From assembly GCA_003551865.1 (NCBI GenBank), contig PUNU01000161.1:1-6482 (forward strand): a stretch of 6,482 nucleotides of DNA. The letters run 5' to 3'. Positions 1 to 6,136 of this stretch are shown one piece after another. The notes below the pieces were generated by a model that was not told the DNA's origin, did not search any database, and saw nothing but the letters and a program-made list of their open reading frames with translations. Position numbers and translations under genes: made by a program. Source of the stretch: Syntrophomonadaceae bacterium (GTDB lineage Bacteria; Bacillota_D; Dethiobacteria; DTU022). Numbering within the stretch: the first letter of the stretch is position 1; every line of letters starts with the position of its first letter.

Positions 1-40
<40 letters not shown>

Positions 41-44
41 ATTA

Positions 45-121
45 TGGCGGAGCTGACGGGACTCGAACCCGCGATCTTCGGCTTGACAGGCCGATATGTT
101 AACCATCTACACCACAGCTCC
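45..121 (-). tRNA. tRNA-Asp (GTC)
   Basis: This is a complete 77-nt tRNA on the minus strand. Acceptor strands GGAGCTG and CAGCTCC pair perfectly, followed by discriminator G and an encoded CCA (45-47). The anticodon stem CGGCC/...GCCG carries loop CTGTCAA, giving anticodon GTC (Asp, GAC/GAU). The T-arm contains GGGTTCGAGTCCC. It is the first gene of a tRNA unit with its own promoter just upstream, and tRNA-Phe follows after 4 nt. Confidence 0.97.
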
Positions 122-134
122 ATTTGCATAACTA

Positions 135-163
135 AGTATACAAAAGCTAATTATAAAAGTCAA
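135..163 (-). promoter_or_regulatory. sigma-A-type promoter of the tRNA-Asp/tRNA-Phe unit
   Basis: On the minus strand TTGACT (163-158) is followed by a 17-nt spacer and TATACT (140-135). That is near consensus for a housekeeping sigma factor with optimal spacing. The -10 box ends 13 nt before the first base of tRNA-Asp, so the predicted transcript has only a few leader nucleotides, as is usual for tRNA operons. The promoter lies between the rex stop codon and the tRNAs, so the tRNAs need not depend on the rex transcript. Confidence 0.85.
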
Positions 164-213
164 CAGGTCGCAGCAGGGTCTCTTTAAAATTTTCTCCGGT
201 CCTCCTGCATCTT

Positions 214-915
214 TTATTCCTCTTCAATGGGAAAAGATTTAGCAGACCTGCCGTTCTTCATTCCCTGCTGCAGGCGTTTTTTCCGTTCCTCTTCGGCGGA
301 AGTGTAATAAATCAAGCTCTGCAGTTCGATAGTCAGATCGGCATTATGGACATGAACATCTTCGGGAACCGTAAGCTTGACCGGGGCAAAGTTCAAAATA
401 GCTTTTACCCCGCTGTCAATAACCATCTCGGCCACTTCCTGGGCTTCCTGGGCAGGAACAGTGATCAGACACACTTTTATGCCTTTTTCTTTTATTACGC
501 CGGGGGCCTGCTCAACAGGAAACACCTCTACATCATAAATCCTGTTGCCGATAAGACGGGGGTCTTTATCAAATACCGCCACAATGCTGACATAGGGATT
601 TTTTGTTGTATTATAGCGGGTCAGGGCGGTGCCAAGATTTCCTGCTCCGACAACGATGACATCGGTTTTTCTATCCAGCCCGATGATTTTCATAAGCTTT
701 TCTCTAAGGAAAACAGTGTTGTAGCCGGCACCCCTGGTTCCAAAAGCTCCGAAATAGGCCAGGTCTTTACGGATCTGTTCTGCAGTAAAACCGGTTTCAT
801 TGCTCAGTTCTTTAGAAGAGATCATTTCTACATCACGCCGAATAAGCTGATCCAATATGCGAAGATAAACTGTGAGTCTTCTGATTACGGATTTGGAAAT
901 ATTACGGTCAGGCAT
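214..915 (-). CDS. rex: redox-sensing transcriptional repressor Rex
   Basis: Rex is a cytoplasmic homodimeric repressor that binds DNA when NADH is low and releases it when NADH rises. It typically controls fermentation, hydrogenase and respiratory genes. The 233-aa product has the two expected parts. An N-terminal winged helix (about residues 1-80) includes the family signature RKDLAYFGAFGTRGAGY (49-65). A Rossmann NAD(H)-binding domain carries GAGNLG (90-95) and an acidic turn FDKD (115-118). The C-terminal helix used for domain swapping follows NADLTIELQ, and a charged tail ends the protein. The ATG start has GGAGG about 9 nt upstream. The gene lies 76 nt after the polyprenyl synthase stop, and I see no convincing promoter in that gap, so co-transcription is likely. 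I found no Rex operator palindrome (TTGTGAA-type) upstream, so autoregulation is not supported here. No clear terminator precedes the tRNA promoter. Confidence 0.97.
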   Translation of the reverse strand: MPDRNISKSVIRRLTVYLRILDQLIRRDVEMISSKELSNETGFTAEQIRKDLAYFGAFGTRGAGYNTVFLREKLMKIIGLDRKTDVIVVGAGNLGTALTRYNTTKNPYVSIVAVFDKDPRLIGNRIYDVEVFPVEQAPGVIKEKGIKVCLITVPAQEAQEVAEMVIDSGVKAILNFAPVKLTVPEDVHVHNADLTIELQSLIYYTSAEEERKKRLQQGMKNGRSAKSFPIEEE

Positions 916-991
916 TTTTCAATCCTCCATGGAAAAAGAGGTGGCAATCTAACGAGAACTCTGCAATCACTTTAGACCCGCAGGTGAGGTT

Positions 992-1969
992 TTATTTTTT
1001 CCGATCCAGTATATCCCGGCTTAAACCCTGCAGGACACCCCTGACATCTTCATCAACCTTCTTTAAGCCGTTCACCACACTGAAAGCCCGCCCTGCGTAT
1101 TCGCAGGCCATCCGGTAAGTATATTCCGGACCGTCGCTTTCCAAAACGGTTTGCACTGCCGCAGTAATCTGACTCTCGGAAGCACCATCTTTACGGAGCA
1201 GGCGCCATACGGAATCATTTTCCCGCTCGCGGTTAATCGTCCGGATCAAGGGAAGAGTGATTATCCGGTTGCGCAAATCACCATAGTTCGGTTTTCCAGT
1301 TTGTGATCCGAGGCCGGTGTAATCAAGCAAATCATCGATTAATTGAAAAGCTATGCCCAGGTTGTAGCCATACTCGTTCCAATGTTCCTGTTCATCTATA
1401 TCAGCACCGCTAATATAGGAGCCGGCCCGGCAGCATCCGGCAAAAAAAGAAGCGCTTTTCTTGCCTATCCACTTGATGTAGCGCTCTTCCAGCTCCGGTG
1501 TATCAACATCGGCAAAAGCCTGTTCCATTTCTCCCTCAGTCATATTTTGCACTATATCAACAATTATGTCCATCAGCCGCCAATCCCGGTAACCAACCAG
1601 GATCTTGAAAGCCCGGCTCAACAGGTAGTCACCGGTCAGCACCGAGATTTTGTTTTCCCACTTCTCATGGACGGTATCCTTTCCTCGACGGGTTGAAGAC
1701 TGATCAATAACATCATCATGCAGTAACGAAGCGGTGTGCATGAGTTCCAGGGCTGCAGCCGCGTCAAGGTAAGGCTGAAGGCTGCTTGCCTGGCTGTAAG
1801 CGGCCAGCAAAAAAAGTGCGGGGCGCATCCTTTTCCCGCTACCATTGAATATATAAGCGCCCACTTCGTCAATTTCGGGATCTCCTGCTGCTACGATCTG
1901 CTTAATGCGCTGTTCTACCTGTTGCAGTTCAACTTCAATCATGGACCATTTTTGTATCAGTTTATTCAA
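992..1969 (-). CDS. trans-polyprenyl diphosphate synthase, heptaprenyl/octaprenyl type (component II-like)
   Basis: This enzyme condenses isopentenyl diphosphate onto an allylic diphosphate to build the isoprenoid chain, most likely for the menaquinone tail. Class I trans-prenyltransferase motifs occur in order in 325 aa: GSGKRMRP (43-50), first Asp-rich motif DDVID (85-89) followed by RRGK, GDYLL, and second Asp-rich motif DDLLD (212-216) with downstream GKPNYGDLRNRIITLP. The fifth residue before the first DDxxD is Ala80. A small residue there is known to permit medium or long chains, which fits a hepta/octaprenyl product. The length matches HepT/IspB relatives. I see no component I (HepS-like) gene nearby, so homomeric or heteromeric action is undecided. 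The start is uncertain. A TTG at 1969 has only AGGGG one nt upstream, and an in-frame TAG lies just before it (see the separate entry). The next in-frame ATG (residue 10) has no ribosome binding site. Confidence 0.93.
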   Translation of the reverse strand: MNKLIQKWSMIEVELQQVEQRIKQIVAAGDPEIDEVGAYIFNGSGKRMRPALFLLAAYSQASSLQPYLDAAAALELMHTASLLHDDVIDQSSTRRGKDTVHEKWENKISVLTGDYLLSRAFKILVGYRDWRLMDIIVDIVQNMTEGEMEQAFADVDTPELEERYIKWIGKKSASFFAGCCRAGSYISGADIDEQEHWNEYGYNLGIAFQLIDDLLDYTGLGSQTGKPNYGDLRNRIITLPLIRTINRERENDSVWRLLRKDGASESQITAAVQTVLESDGPEYTYRMACEYAGRAFSVVNGLKKVDEDVRGVLQGLSRDILDRKK

Positions 1970-1978
1970 GCCCCTGTT

Positions 1979-2014
1979 CTATATATATTCCCGAAACCAT
2001 GTTCGACAAATCAT
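1979..2014 (-). other. short leader ORF in frame with the polyprenyl synthase, ended by an amber codon
   Basis: An ATG at 2014-2012 has AAAGGA about 8 nt upstream, a better ribosome binding site than that of the annotated TTG. It opens an 11-codon frame (MICRTWFREYI) ended by TAG at 1981-1979. This frame is the same as that of the synthase: after TAG come three sense codons and then the TTG at 1969. It may be a leader peptide whose termination lets ribosomes reinitiate at the TTG. It may also be a former N-terminus broken by a nonsense change, or a stretch read through at the amber codon. The sequence alone does not choose between these. Confidence 0.35.
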
Positions 2015-2044
2015 GAGTGAATTCCTTTCAGCAATCGCTTAAGG

Positions 2045-2614
2045 CTAAAAAAGAATTTTTTGAACAACGATCAGCTCCGGAGGTTCACCGCCGGGGTTAA
2101 CCTGTCTAACATGCAGGACATTGAATGTCTTCGGCGGCAGTCTCCGGCAGTAAGGAAGCAGATGCTCTTTCTCAAGGGCCCCCTGCCGGTGGCCCGGATA
2201 GAGAACAACTGTAATTATGCCGCCATTTTTCAGCAAATTCAGGGCCTGCTTAAAGCTCTCTACGGTGGTTTCATGGCAGGTGGTAATCTCGCGGCTGCCC
2301 CCGGGCAGATAACCGAGGTTATACATAACTGCCGCAACCCGGCGGCGCAGGTATTTATGCATCTGCTCATGGCCGTCCCGGATCAGGGTGACCCGTTCCT
2401 CCAGGTTATTATCTTCCAGGCGCCTGCGGGTTTCTTCAAGGGCCATTTTTTGCACATCGAAAGCATATACATGGCCGTATGATCCTACCTTTTCAGCCAG
2501 GAAAATGGTATCATAACCGTTTCCAGCTGTGGCGTCAACAACCCGGTCCCCCTGTTTTATTGCCACACCGGCATGGCGATGAGCCAGAGCGGTAATCTGT
2601 TTGAGCTTGGTCAC
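2045..2614 (-). CDS. mnmM: tRNA 5-(aminomethyl)-uridine(34) methyltransferase MnmM (YtqB family)
   Basis: The 189-aa product is a class I SAM-dependent methyltransferase of the YtqB family, long annotated as putative rRNA methylase. The family was later assigned as MnmM, which methylates the aminomethyl group on wobble uridine 34 to give mnm5(s2)U in Gram-positive bacteria lacking MnmC. The SAM motif is DATAGNGYDT (27-36), the acidic residue ending strand 2 is in AFDV (Asp53), and the family signature NLGYLPGG spans 99-106. The ending with PPELIVVQK is also typical. It starts with GTG, with AAAGGAG about 8 nt upstream. It lies 15 nt after the DUF503 stop codon, which indicates translational linkage. 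The methyltransferase fold is certain; the tRNA substrate is carried over from characterised relatives. Confidence 0.92.
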   Translation of the reverse strand: MTKLKQITALAHRHAGVAIKQGDRVVDATAGNGYDTIFLAEKVGSYGHVYAFDVQKMALEETRRRLEDNNLEERVTLIRDGHEQMHKYLRRRVAAVMYNLGYLPGGSREITTCHETTVESFKQALNLLKNGGIITVVLYPGHRQGALEKEHLLPYCRRLPPKTFNVLHVRQVNPGGEPPELIVVQKILF

Positions 2615-2629
2615 TACCTTCTCCTTTGA

Positions 2630-2920
2630 CTAATAGTTTTCCAGCCGGGAGGCTATTATATTGACGCTGTTTTCCTGCTCCACGTAATCAAAGATTTTTT
2701 CCATGATACTATCAGCTCCGGCTCCGTTATGGCAGATCACGGCCATGCCCAGTTCAACTCTCTGCCATAGATTTTGATCACCTACTTCGGCTACCGATAT
2801 ATTGAAACGGTTACGAAGACGCTGGGTCAGGCTTTTGATTACCTGGCGCTTTGCTTTAAGCGAGGTTGCTCCGGGTATATGCAGTTCGAGTACACATATC
2901 GCTACACGGATAATAATCAC
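2630..2920 (-). CDS. DUF503 family protein (YlxP-like)
   Basis: This small 96-aa cytoplasmic protein belongs to the DUF503/YlxP family. The recognisable block is LELHIPGATSLKAKRQVIKSL (about 11-31), followed by RLRNRFNISVAEVGDQNLWQR and a hydrophobic strand GMAVICHN. The family forms a small alpha/beta dimer. Members often lie near ribosome-maturation and translation genes (ylxP sits near infB/rbfA in Bacillus), but no biochemical role is firmly established. It starts with GTG; GAGGG lies only about 2 nt upstream, so the initiation signal is weak. It is followed after 15 nt by mnmM, probably in one operon. Its start codon is only 21 nt from the end of repeat copy 1, so any promoter of its own would have to lie inside the repeat or further upstream. 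Confidence 0.9.
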   Translation of the reverse strand: MIIIRVAICVLELHIPGATSLKAKRQVIKSLTQRLRNRFNISVAEVGDQNLWQRVELGMAVICHNGAGADSIMEKIFDYVEQENSVNIIASRLENY

Positions 2921-2941
2921 ATCCCTCGACTAATGTTTCCA

Positions 2942-3094
2942 TTAACACTACAGCGCAACTTTAGCCTACATCATTGCCCGCTATGCCATAGGGGACGGTT
3001 CCATCGTTTTCCCTTCGGCCTTCGCTGCGCTCAGGAACGCTCGAACCGTCCCCATGGCACCGCTAATTCCCGGATATTGCGCTGAAGTATTTAA
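2942..3094. mobile_element. MITE-like palindromic repeat, copy 1
   Basis: This non-coding element of about 153 bp begins and ends with TTAA. Its ends are imperfect inverted repeats: TTAACACTACAGCGCAA at one end and, on the other strand, TTAAATACTTCAGCGCAA. Inside is a second inverted pair, GGGGACGGTTC (2991-3001) against GAACCGTCCCC, so the whole element can fold into a long imperfect hairpin capped by a TTCGGCCTTCGCTGCGCTCA loop. It is about 90% identical to copy 2 by hand alignment (about 15 substitutions and one indel). No transposase is present, so it would have to be moved in trans. One end supplies or overlaps the radical SAM stop codon, and the other lies 21 nt before the DUF503 start. 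Confidence 0.85.
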
Positions 3095-4233
3095 ATAAAT
3101 CTTAGCATAAGCTGTTGGATATATTGATCGACAGTAAGCCCTTCCTGCTTCAGTTTTCGATAAATGCTCTCAACAGCAGAAACCAGTGAGACATTGTCAA
3201 GATCGCTCAAGGTCCTGAAATAACCGGTCCTCCGGCCCAAACGAAAGAGCTCACGCCGCCTTTGAGGCAGTTTCAGATAGCGGTTTAGAACATCCAGCAT
3301 TTGCGGCTTGTCACCAGGAAGGCGGCCGTTTACTTCTTCCAGCAGGTTAAGAATATGGTCGCTGTAAAATGCACTGCCGATTCCTTCCAGGTTATCAATA
3401 AACAGGGCTTCTTCTCTGACAACTTCATCATCGGAAAGAGGTTTGAATTCACCGCGCTCAACCCGCTCAAAGAGAGGGCTGGCCGGCGGGACAGCCAGAG
3501 TGCGGACGCGGATGAAGTCGGGATTAATCTTGTTTAAAACCCCGGCAGTATCAAGGGCGTGCTCCCGCCACCATTCCATTCCACCCAGGCCAAGGATTAC
3601 GTATTCACTTAAAGTTATCCCGGCCTCTTTAACCCTCGAACCGGCTTCAATCTGCTGTGCCCCGGTAACTCCTTTCTGCATATATTCGAGAACACGGTCA
3701 TTTCCGCTTTCCAAACCCACATGGACCCGGTTCAAACCGGCTTCTTTAAGGCGGATGAGCTCTTGTACCGAGCGGCGCACTAAAGATCGTGAACGGGCAT
3801 AAGATGTTATGCGTTTAATGCCCGGAAATTTTTCTTTTAACAGCTCCAGGATTTCAATCAACTGGGAAACCGGCAGCAAAAGGCTGTCGGCATCCTGAAG
3901 AAAGACGTTTTCACCCCCGTGGTACTGCCAGAAAGCCACCGGGAGCAGCTCCGGGTGCTCTGCATGGACCAGGGCCACCGTCCGGCGGTTTATCTCTCCA
4001 CCCTGGCCTTTTGAACTTGAAATTTCCCTAACCTTAGCCACGGCATTGGCCACGGCATAAATGTCTGCTTTAATTTCCTCCACACTGCGCCGGCTGAACT
4101 TTTCACCCTTATAGACCGGGCAAAACAGACAGCGGTTCCAGGGACAGTTGCGTGTAAGGCGTATTAACAAGCTGTTTGCTTCACTGGGGGGACGGATTGG
4201 CCCCTGTTCATAAGTGTGTTTTCTTACAGCCAT
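3091..4233 (-). CDS. radical SAM protein, COG1032-like, function unknown
   Basis: The product is predicted to bind a [4Fe-4S] cluster and cleave S-adenosylmethionine to start radical chemistry; the substrate is unknown. With the start used here it is 380 aa. The cluster motif is CPWNRCLFC (Cys30, Cys35, Cys38), a CX4CX2C spacing seen in one radical SAM subgroup rather than the commoner CX3CX2C. It is preceded by RPPSEANSLLIRLTRN. Downstream are GGENVFLQDAD (106-116) and HVGLESGNDRVLEYMQKG (171-188), typical of the TIM-barrel core. A Lys/Arg-rich C-terminal region follows. I chose the ATG at 4233 because GGGAGG lies 7 nt upstream and family members begin near this point. The longer frame reaches a GTG at 4386 that falls inside a terminator stem. 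No B12-binding domain is seen. The TAA stop coincides with the TTAA end of repeat copy 1. No convincing promoter was found upstream. Confidence 0.88.
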   Translation of the reverse strand: MAVRKHTYEQGPIRPPSEANSLLIRLTRNCPWNRCLFCPVYKGEKFSRRSVEEIKADIYAVANAVAKVREISSSKGQGGEINRRTVALVHAEHPELLPVAFWQYHGGENVFLQDADSLLLPVSQLIEILELLKEKFPGIKRITSYARSRSLVRRSVQELIRLKEAGLNRVHVGLESGNDRVLEYMQKGVTGAQQIEAGSRVKEAGITLSEYVILGLGGMEWWREHALDTAGVLNKINPDFIRVRTLAVPPASPLFERVERGEFKPLSDDEVVREEALFIDNLEGIGSAFYSDHILNLLEEVNGRLPGDKPQMLDVLNRYLKLPQRRRELFRLGRRTGYFRTLSDLDNVSLVSAVESIYRKLKQEGLTVDQYIQQLMLRFI

Positions 4234-4375
4234 CAATTTCCTCCCAAGTTCATACTGTGAATGGGGATAGGGGACGGTCGTCAGTCCAAAGACCCTTCTA
4301 TACCTCCAAACAAGCCGTTCGGCACTTGAGCGAACTTTCACCGCCAGGCCTACGCCCATGCCGGGTGCATCTTCT
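4234..4375. other. intergenic leader of the radical SAM gene with a repeat-core remnant
   Basis: This is the part of the gene-free stretch between the terminator and the radical SAM start. It holds that gene's ribosome binding site (GGGAGG at about 4241-4246). It also holds the 12-mer ATAGGGGACGGT (4267-4278, plus strand), identical to the core of repeat copy 1 (2988-2999) and in the same orientation. The frame is open through it, giving a 51-residue in-frame extension of the radical SAM ORF, but that extension begins inside a terminator hairpin and is probably not translated. No promoter with two good boxes was found. Confidence 0.5.
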
Positions 4376-4403
4376 AAAAAGGGCACAGAGATCTGTGCCC
4401 TTT
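4376..4403 (-). terminator. intrinsic terminator of the kinase/response-regulator unit
   Basis: AAAGGGCACAGA and TCTGTGCCCTTT form a perfect 12-bp inverted repeat separated by 2 nt (4378-4403). In practice this is a shorter stem with a small tetraloop. On the minus strand the stem runs directly into TTTTT (4380-4376), the U-tract expected of a Rho-independent terminator for leftward transcription. The plus-strand side has only TTTAAA, so termination should be stronger leftward. It lies after the response regulator gene, from which it is separated by repeat copy 2. Confidence 0.85.
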
Positions 4404-4415
4404 AAATTAGCTTTA

Positions 4416-4567
4416 TTAACACTACAGCGCAACTTTAGCCTGCATCATTGCCCGCTATGCCGTAGGGTACGGTTCCATCGTCTTCCTTTCGGCCTTCGCT
4501 GCGCTTTGGAACGCTTGAACCGTCCCCATGGCGCCGCCAATTACCGGACATTGCACAGTAGTATTAA
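4416..4567. mobile_element. MITE-like palindromic repeat, copy 2
   Basis: This is the second copy of the repeat at 2942-3094, about 152 bp long, in the same orientation. It is also bounded by TTAA at both ends. Terminal inverted repeats are TTAACACTACAGCGCAA and, on the other strand, TTAATACTACTGTGCAA. The inner pair is slightly decayed (GGGTACGGTTC against GAACCGTCCCC). Differences from copy 1 are scattered, so the two are independent old insertions or have drifted since duplication. It sits between the response regulator stop codon (17 nt away) and the terminator (12 nt away). Confidence 0.85.
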
Positions 4568-4583
4568 TAGCAAATAACAATCA

Positions 4584-4958
4584 TTAATTTGGTTCAGGAA
4601 GATAGTGCTTCAGCAAATCCCACAGTTCCTGCGGTTTAAAAGGTTTGGTCATGTAATTGTTCGCCCCCAGATCCATGGCCCGCTGGCGGTGTTCTTCTTC
4701 CGCCTTGGCCGTTAAAACAATAATCGGGATACTGCTGGTTTCATCATCGCCTTTAAGCACTTTTAATACCTCGTAACCGTCTACTTTCGGCAGCAGCAAA
4801 TCAAGAAGAATTAAATCAGGGTGTTCCCTTCGCACGGATTCAAGGGCATCTTCACCGTCTTCTACAACTTCTACCTGGTAGCCTACGGCGTCGAGACAGG
4901 TGCGGACCCCGAGGATAACATTTTTTTCGTCTTCAACGAGCAGTACTTTATTGGGCAT
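4584..4958 (-). CDS. single-domain response regulator (CheY-like receiver)
   Basis: The 124-aa product is one receiver domain with all phosphotransfer residues: acidic pocket Glu9-Asp10-Glu11, phospho-acceptor Asp53 in LILLDLLLPKVDGYE, switch Thr83 in VLTAKAEEE, and Lys105 in TKPF. There is no output domain, so it must act by protein contact or as a phosphorelay intermediate, not by binding DNA itself. The ATG start has AAGGAGG 7 nt upstream, one of the strongest ribosome binding sites in the window. It starts 14 nt after the kinase stop codon, so the kinase is almost certainly its partner. Possible targets, such as a diguanylate cyclase, a flagellar switch or another regulator, cannot be read from this window. 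Confidence 0.95.
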   Translation of the reverse strand: MPNKVLLVEDEKNVILGVRTCLDAVGYQVEVVEDGEDALESVRREHPDLILLDLLLPKVDGYEVLKVLKGDDETSSIPIIVLTAKAEEEHRQRAMDLGANNYMTKPFKPQELWDLLKHYLPEPN

Positions 4959-4972
4959 GCCTAACCTCCTTC

Positions 4973-6076
4973 TTACTCAGTATCCGGCAGGGTGACAGAT
5001 TCGCTCCCCTGGTATACCGGAAAAGTAAAGGTAAACGTGGTTCCTTTTCCTTCTTCGCTGTCAACCCATATTTCGCCGCCGTGGGCCATGACGATATCCT
5101 TGGCTATAGCGAGGCCCAGGCCGACTCCCCCGGTACCTTTTCTACCGGGTCCGCTTACCTGGACGTACTTCCTGAATATTTTATCCTGCTGTTCTTTTGG
5201 TATGCCACAGCCGGTATCTTCAACAGTAAAAAACAGGCGCCTGGCGCGCTGCCTGACCCGGACAGTAACCGTCCCCCCCGGATCGGTGTAGCGCAAAGCA
5301 TTGCCAACCAGGTTGGCCAAAACCCAAACCGCCTTGTTGAAATCGGCAACCGCCGGGGGGAGCTCGGGAGGAATATCGGTAATCAGTTCAATCCCCTGCT
5401 GTTCAGCCTGGAACTTCAACGGGCGGACTGCTTCTTCAACCAGGTCGACCACATCGGTTGGTTGTGATTCCACATAGATTGTTCCGGACTCAATGCGGGA
5501 CAACTCCATCAGGTTGTCTATGAGCCTGCTTAACCTTTCACAGTCCGCACCGATTGCTTCCAAAACTTCCTTGCCCCGGGGAGTGAGATCACCCAACATG
5601 CCTTCCTTAAGCATTTCTACCCCGACTATTATTGAAGTTAGCGGGGTTCTAAACTCGTGGGAAACTATTGAGACAAAATCTGTTTTTATCTTTTCCATTT
5701 CATGGAACCTGGTTACATCCGTCAGCTGGACCAAGGCCCCCCACAACTTATCCTGGTGAAAAACCGGGTTCATGGCGATCTTAAAAAAATACCGCTCATC
5801 CTGCTTTTTCACCTTTACCGAGGTTTCTTCATATGAGGTTTTGAGCTCTCCCTGCTGTTCAAATACCTCATCAAGCAGGGAATTCATTTTCTCAATACCG
5901 GTCAGCTCCATAATTGTCTTTCCTGAAGCGTCTTCTAAGTCTGTATTAAAAAACTCCCCGGATTTCCGGTTTAACCAGGCAATTTTTTTGCTCATATCGA
6001 CCAAAAAAACGGGGTCGGCAAGGTTGCCGGTAATCGTATCCAGGTTCACTGGTTCCGGTAGGCTACGCAAATTCAC
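4973..6076 (-). CDS. soluble PAS-domain sensor histidine kinase
   Basis: This is a 367-aa cytoplasmic sensor kinase. An N-terminal PAS domain (about 10-122) contains DPVFLVDMSKKIAWLN and ends in QLTDVTRFHE. The dimerisation and phosphoacceptor helix has SHEFRTPL with His140. The catalytic ATPase domain (about 240-355) has N-box ANLVGNALRYT (Asn255, Asn259), G1 DTGCGIP (287-293), F-box IFRKYVQ, and G2 GTGGVGLGLAIA (314-325). No transmembrane segment or signal peptide is visible, so the signal is intracellular. The PAS domain has no obvious haem- or flavin-binding signature that I can name, so the ligand is unknown. The start is GTG with AGAAAGG upstream; no in-frame ATG precedes it. It has its own promoter and forms a two-gene unit with the receiver protein downstream. 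Confidence 0.95.
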   Translation of the reverse strand: MNLRSLPEPVNLDTITGNLADPVFLVDMSKKIAWLNRKSGEFFNTDLEDASGKTIMELTGIEKMNSLLDEVFEQQGELKTSYEETSVKVKKQDERYFFKIAMNPVFHQDKLWGALVQLTDVTRFHEMEKIKTDFVSIVSHEFRTPLTSIIVGVEMLKEGMLGDLTPRGKEVLEAIGADCERLSRLIDNLMELSRIESGTIYVESQPTDVVDLVEEAVRPLKFQAEQQGIELITDIPPELPPAVADFNKAVWVLANLVGNALRYTDPGGTVTVRVRQRARRLFFTVEDTGCGIPKEQQDKIFRKYVQVSGPGRKGTGGVGLGLAIAKDIVMAHGGEIWVDSEEGKGTTFTFTFPVYQGSESVTLPDTE

Positions 6077-6136
6077 ACCTGCCTTTCTGACTTCATTTTT
6101 AACTATGCATAAAAAATAACAGCATTTTGCCCCATA

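Noticed and set aside
346..975. A 209-codon open frame on the plus strand
   Set aside because: It lies antisense to rex, whose motifs and ribosome binding site are unambiguous; the translated product shows no recognisable family.
916..991. Search for a Rex operator or promoter directly upstream of rex
   Set aside because: No TTGTGAA/TTCACAA-type palindrome and no convincing -35/-10 pair was found in the 76-nt gap.
1970..2010. Possible promoter before the polyprenyl synthase (TTGTCG, 16 nt, TATATA on the minus strand)
   Set aside because: Both boxes match only four of six positions, and the implied transcript would start almost at the TTG, leaving no ribosome binding site.
4234..4386. Longer N-terminus for the radical SAM protein, starting at GTG 4386
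   Set aside because: That start lies inside the terminator stem and has no good ribosome binding site, while the ATG at 4233 has GGGAGG at ideal spacing and matches where the family normally begins.
2942..4567. The repeats as a CRISPR array or as remnants of an insertion sequence with a transposase
   Set aside because: There are only two copies, 1.3 kb apart with a gene between them, and neither contains a coding frame resembling a transposase.
4992..6119. Several open frames of about 90-130 codons on the plus strand
   Set aside because: They are antisense to the histidine kinase gene, carry no recognisable domains or convincing ribosome binding sites, and are explained as shadows of its codon structure.
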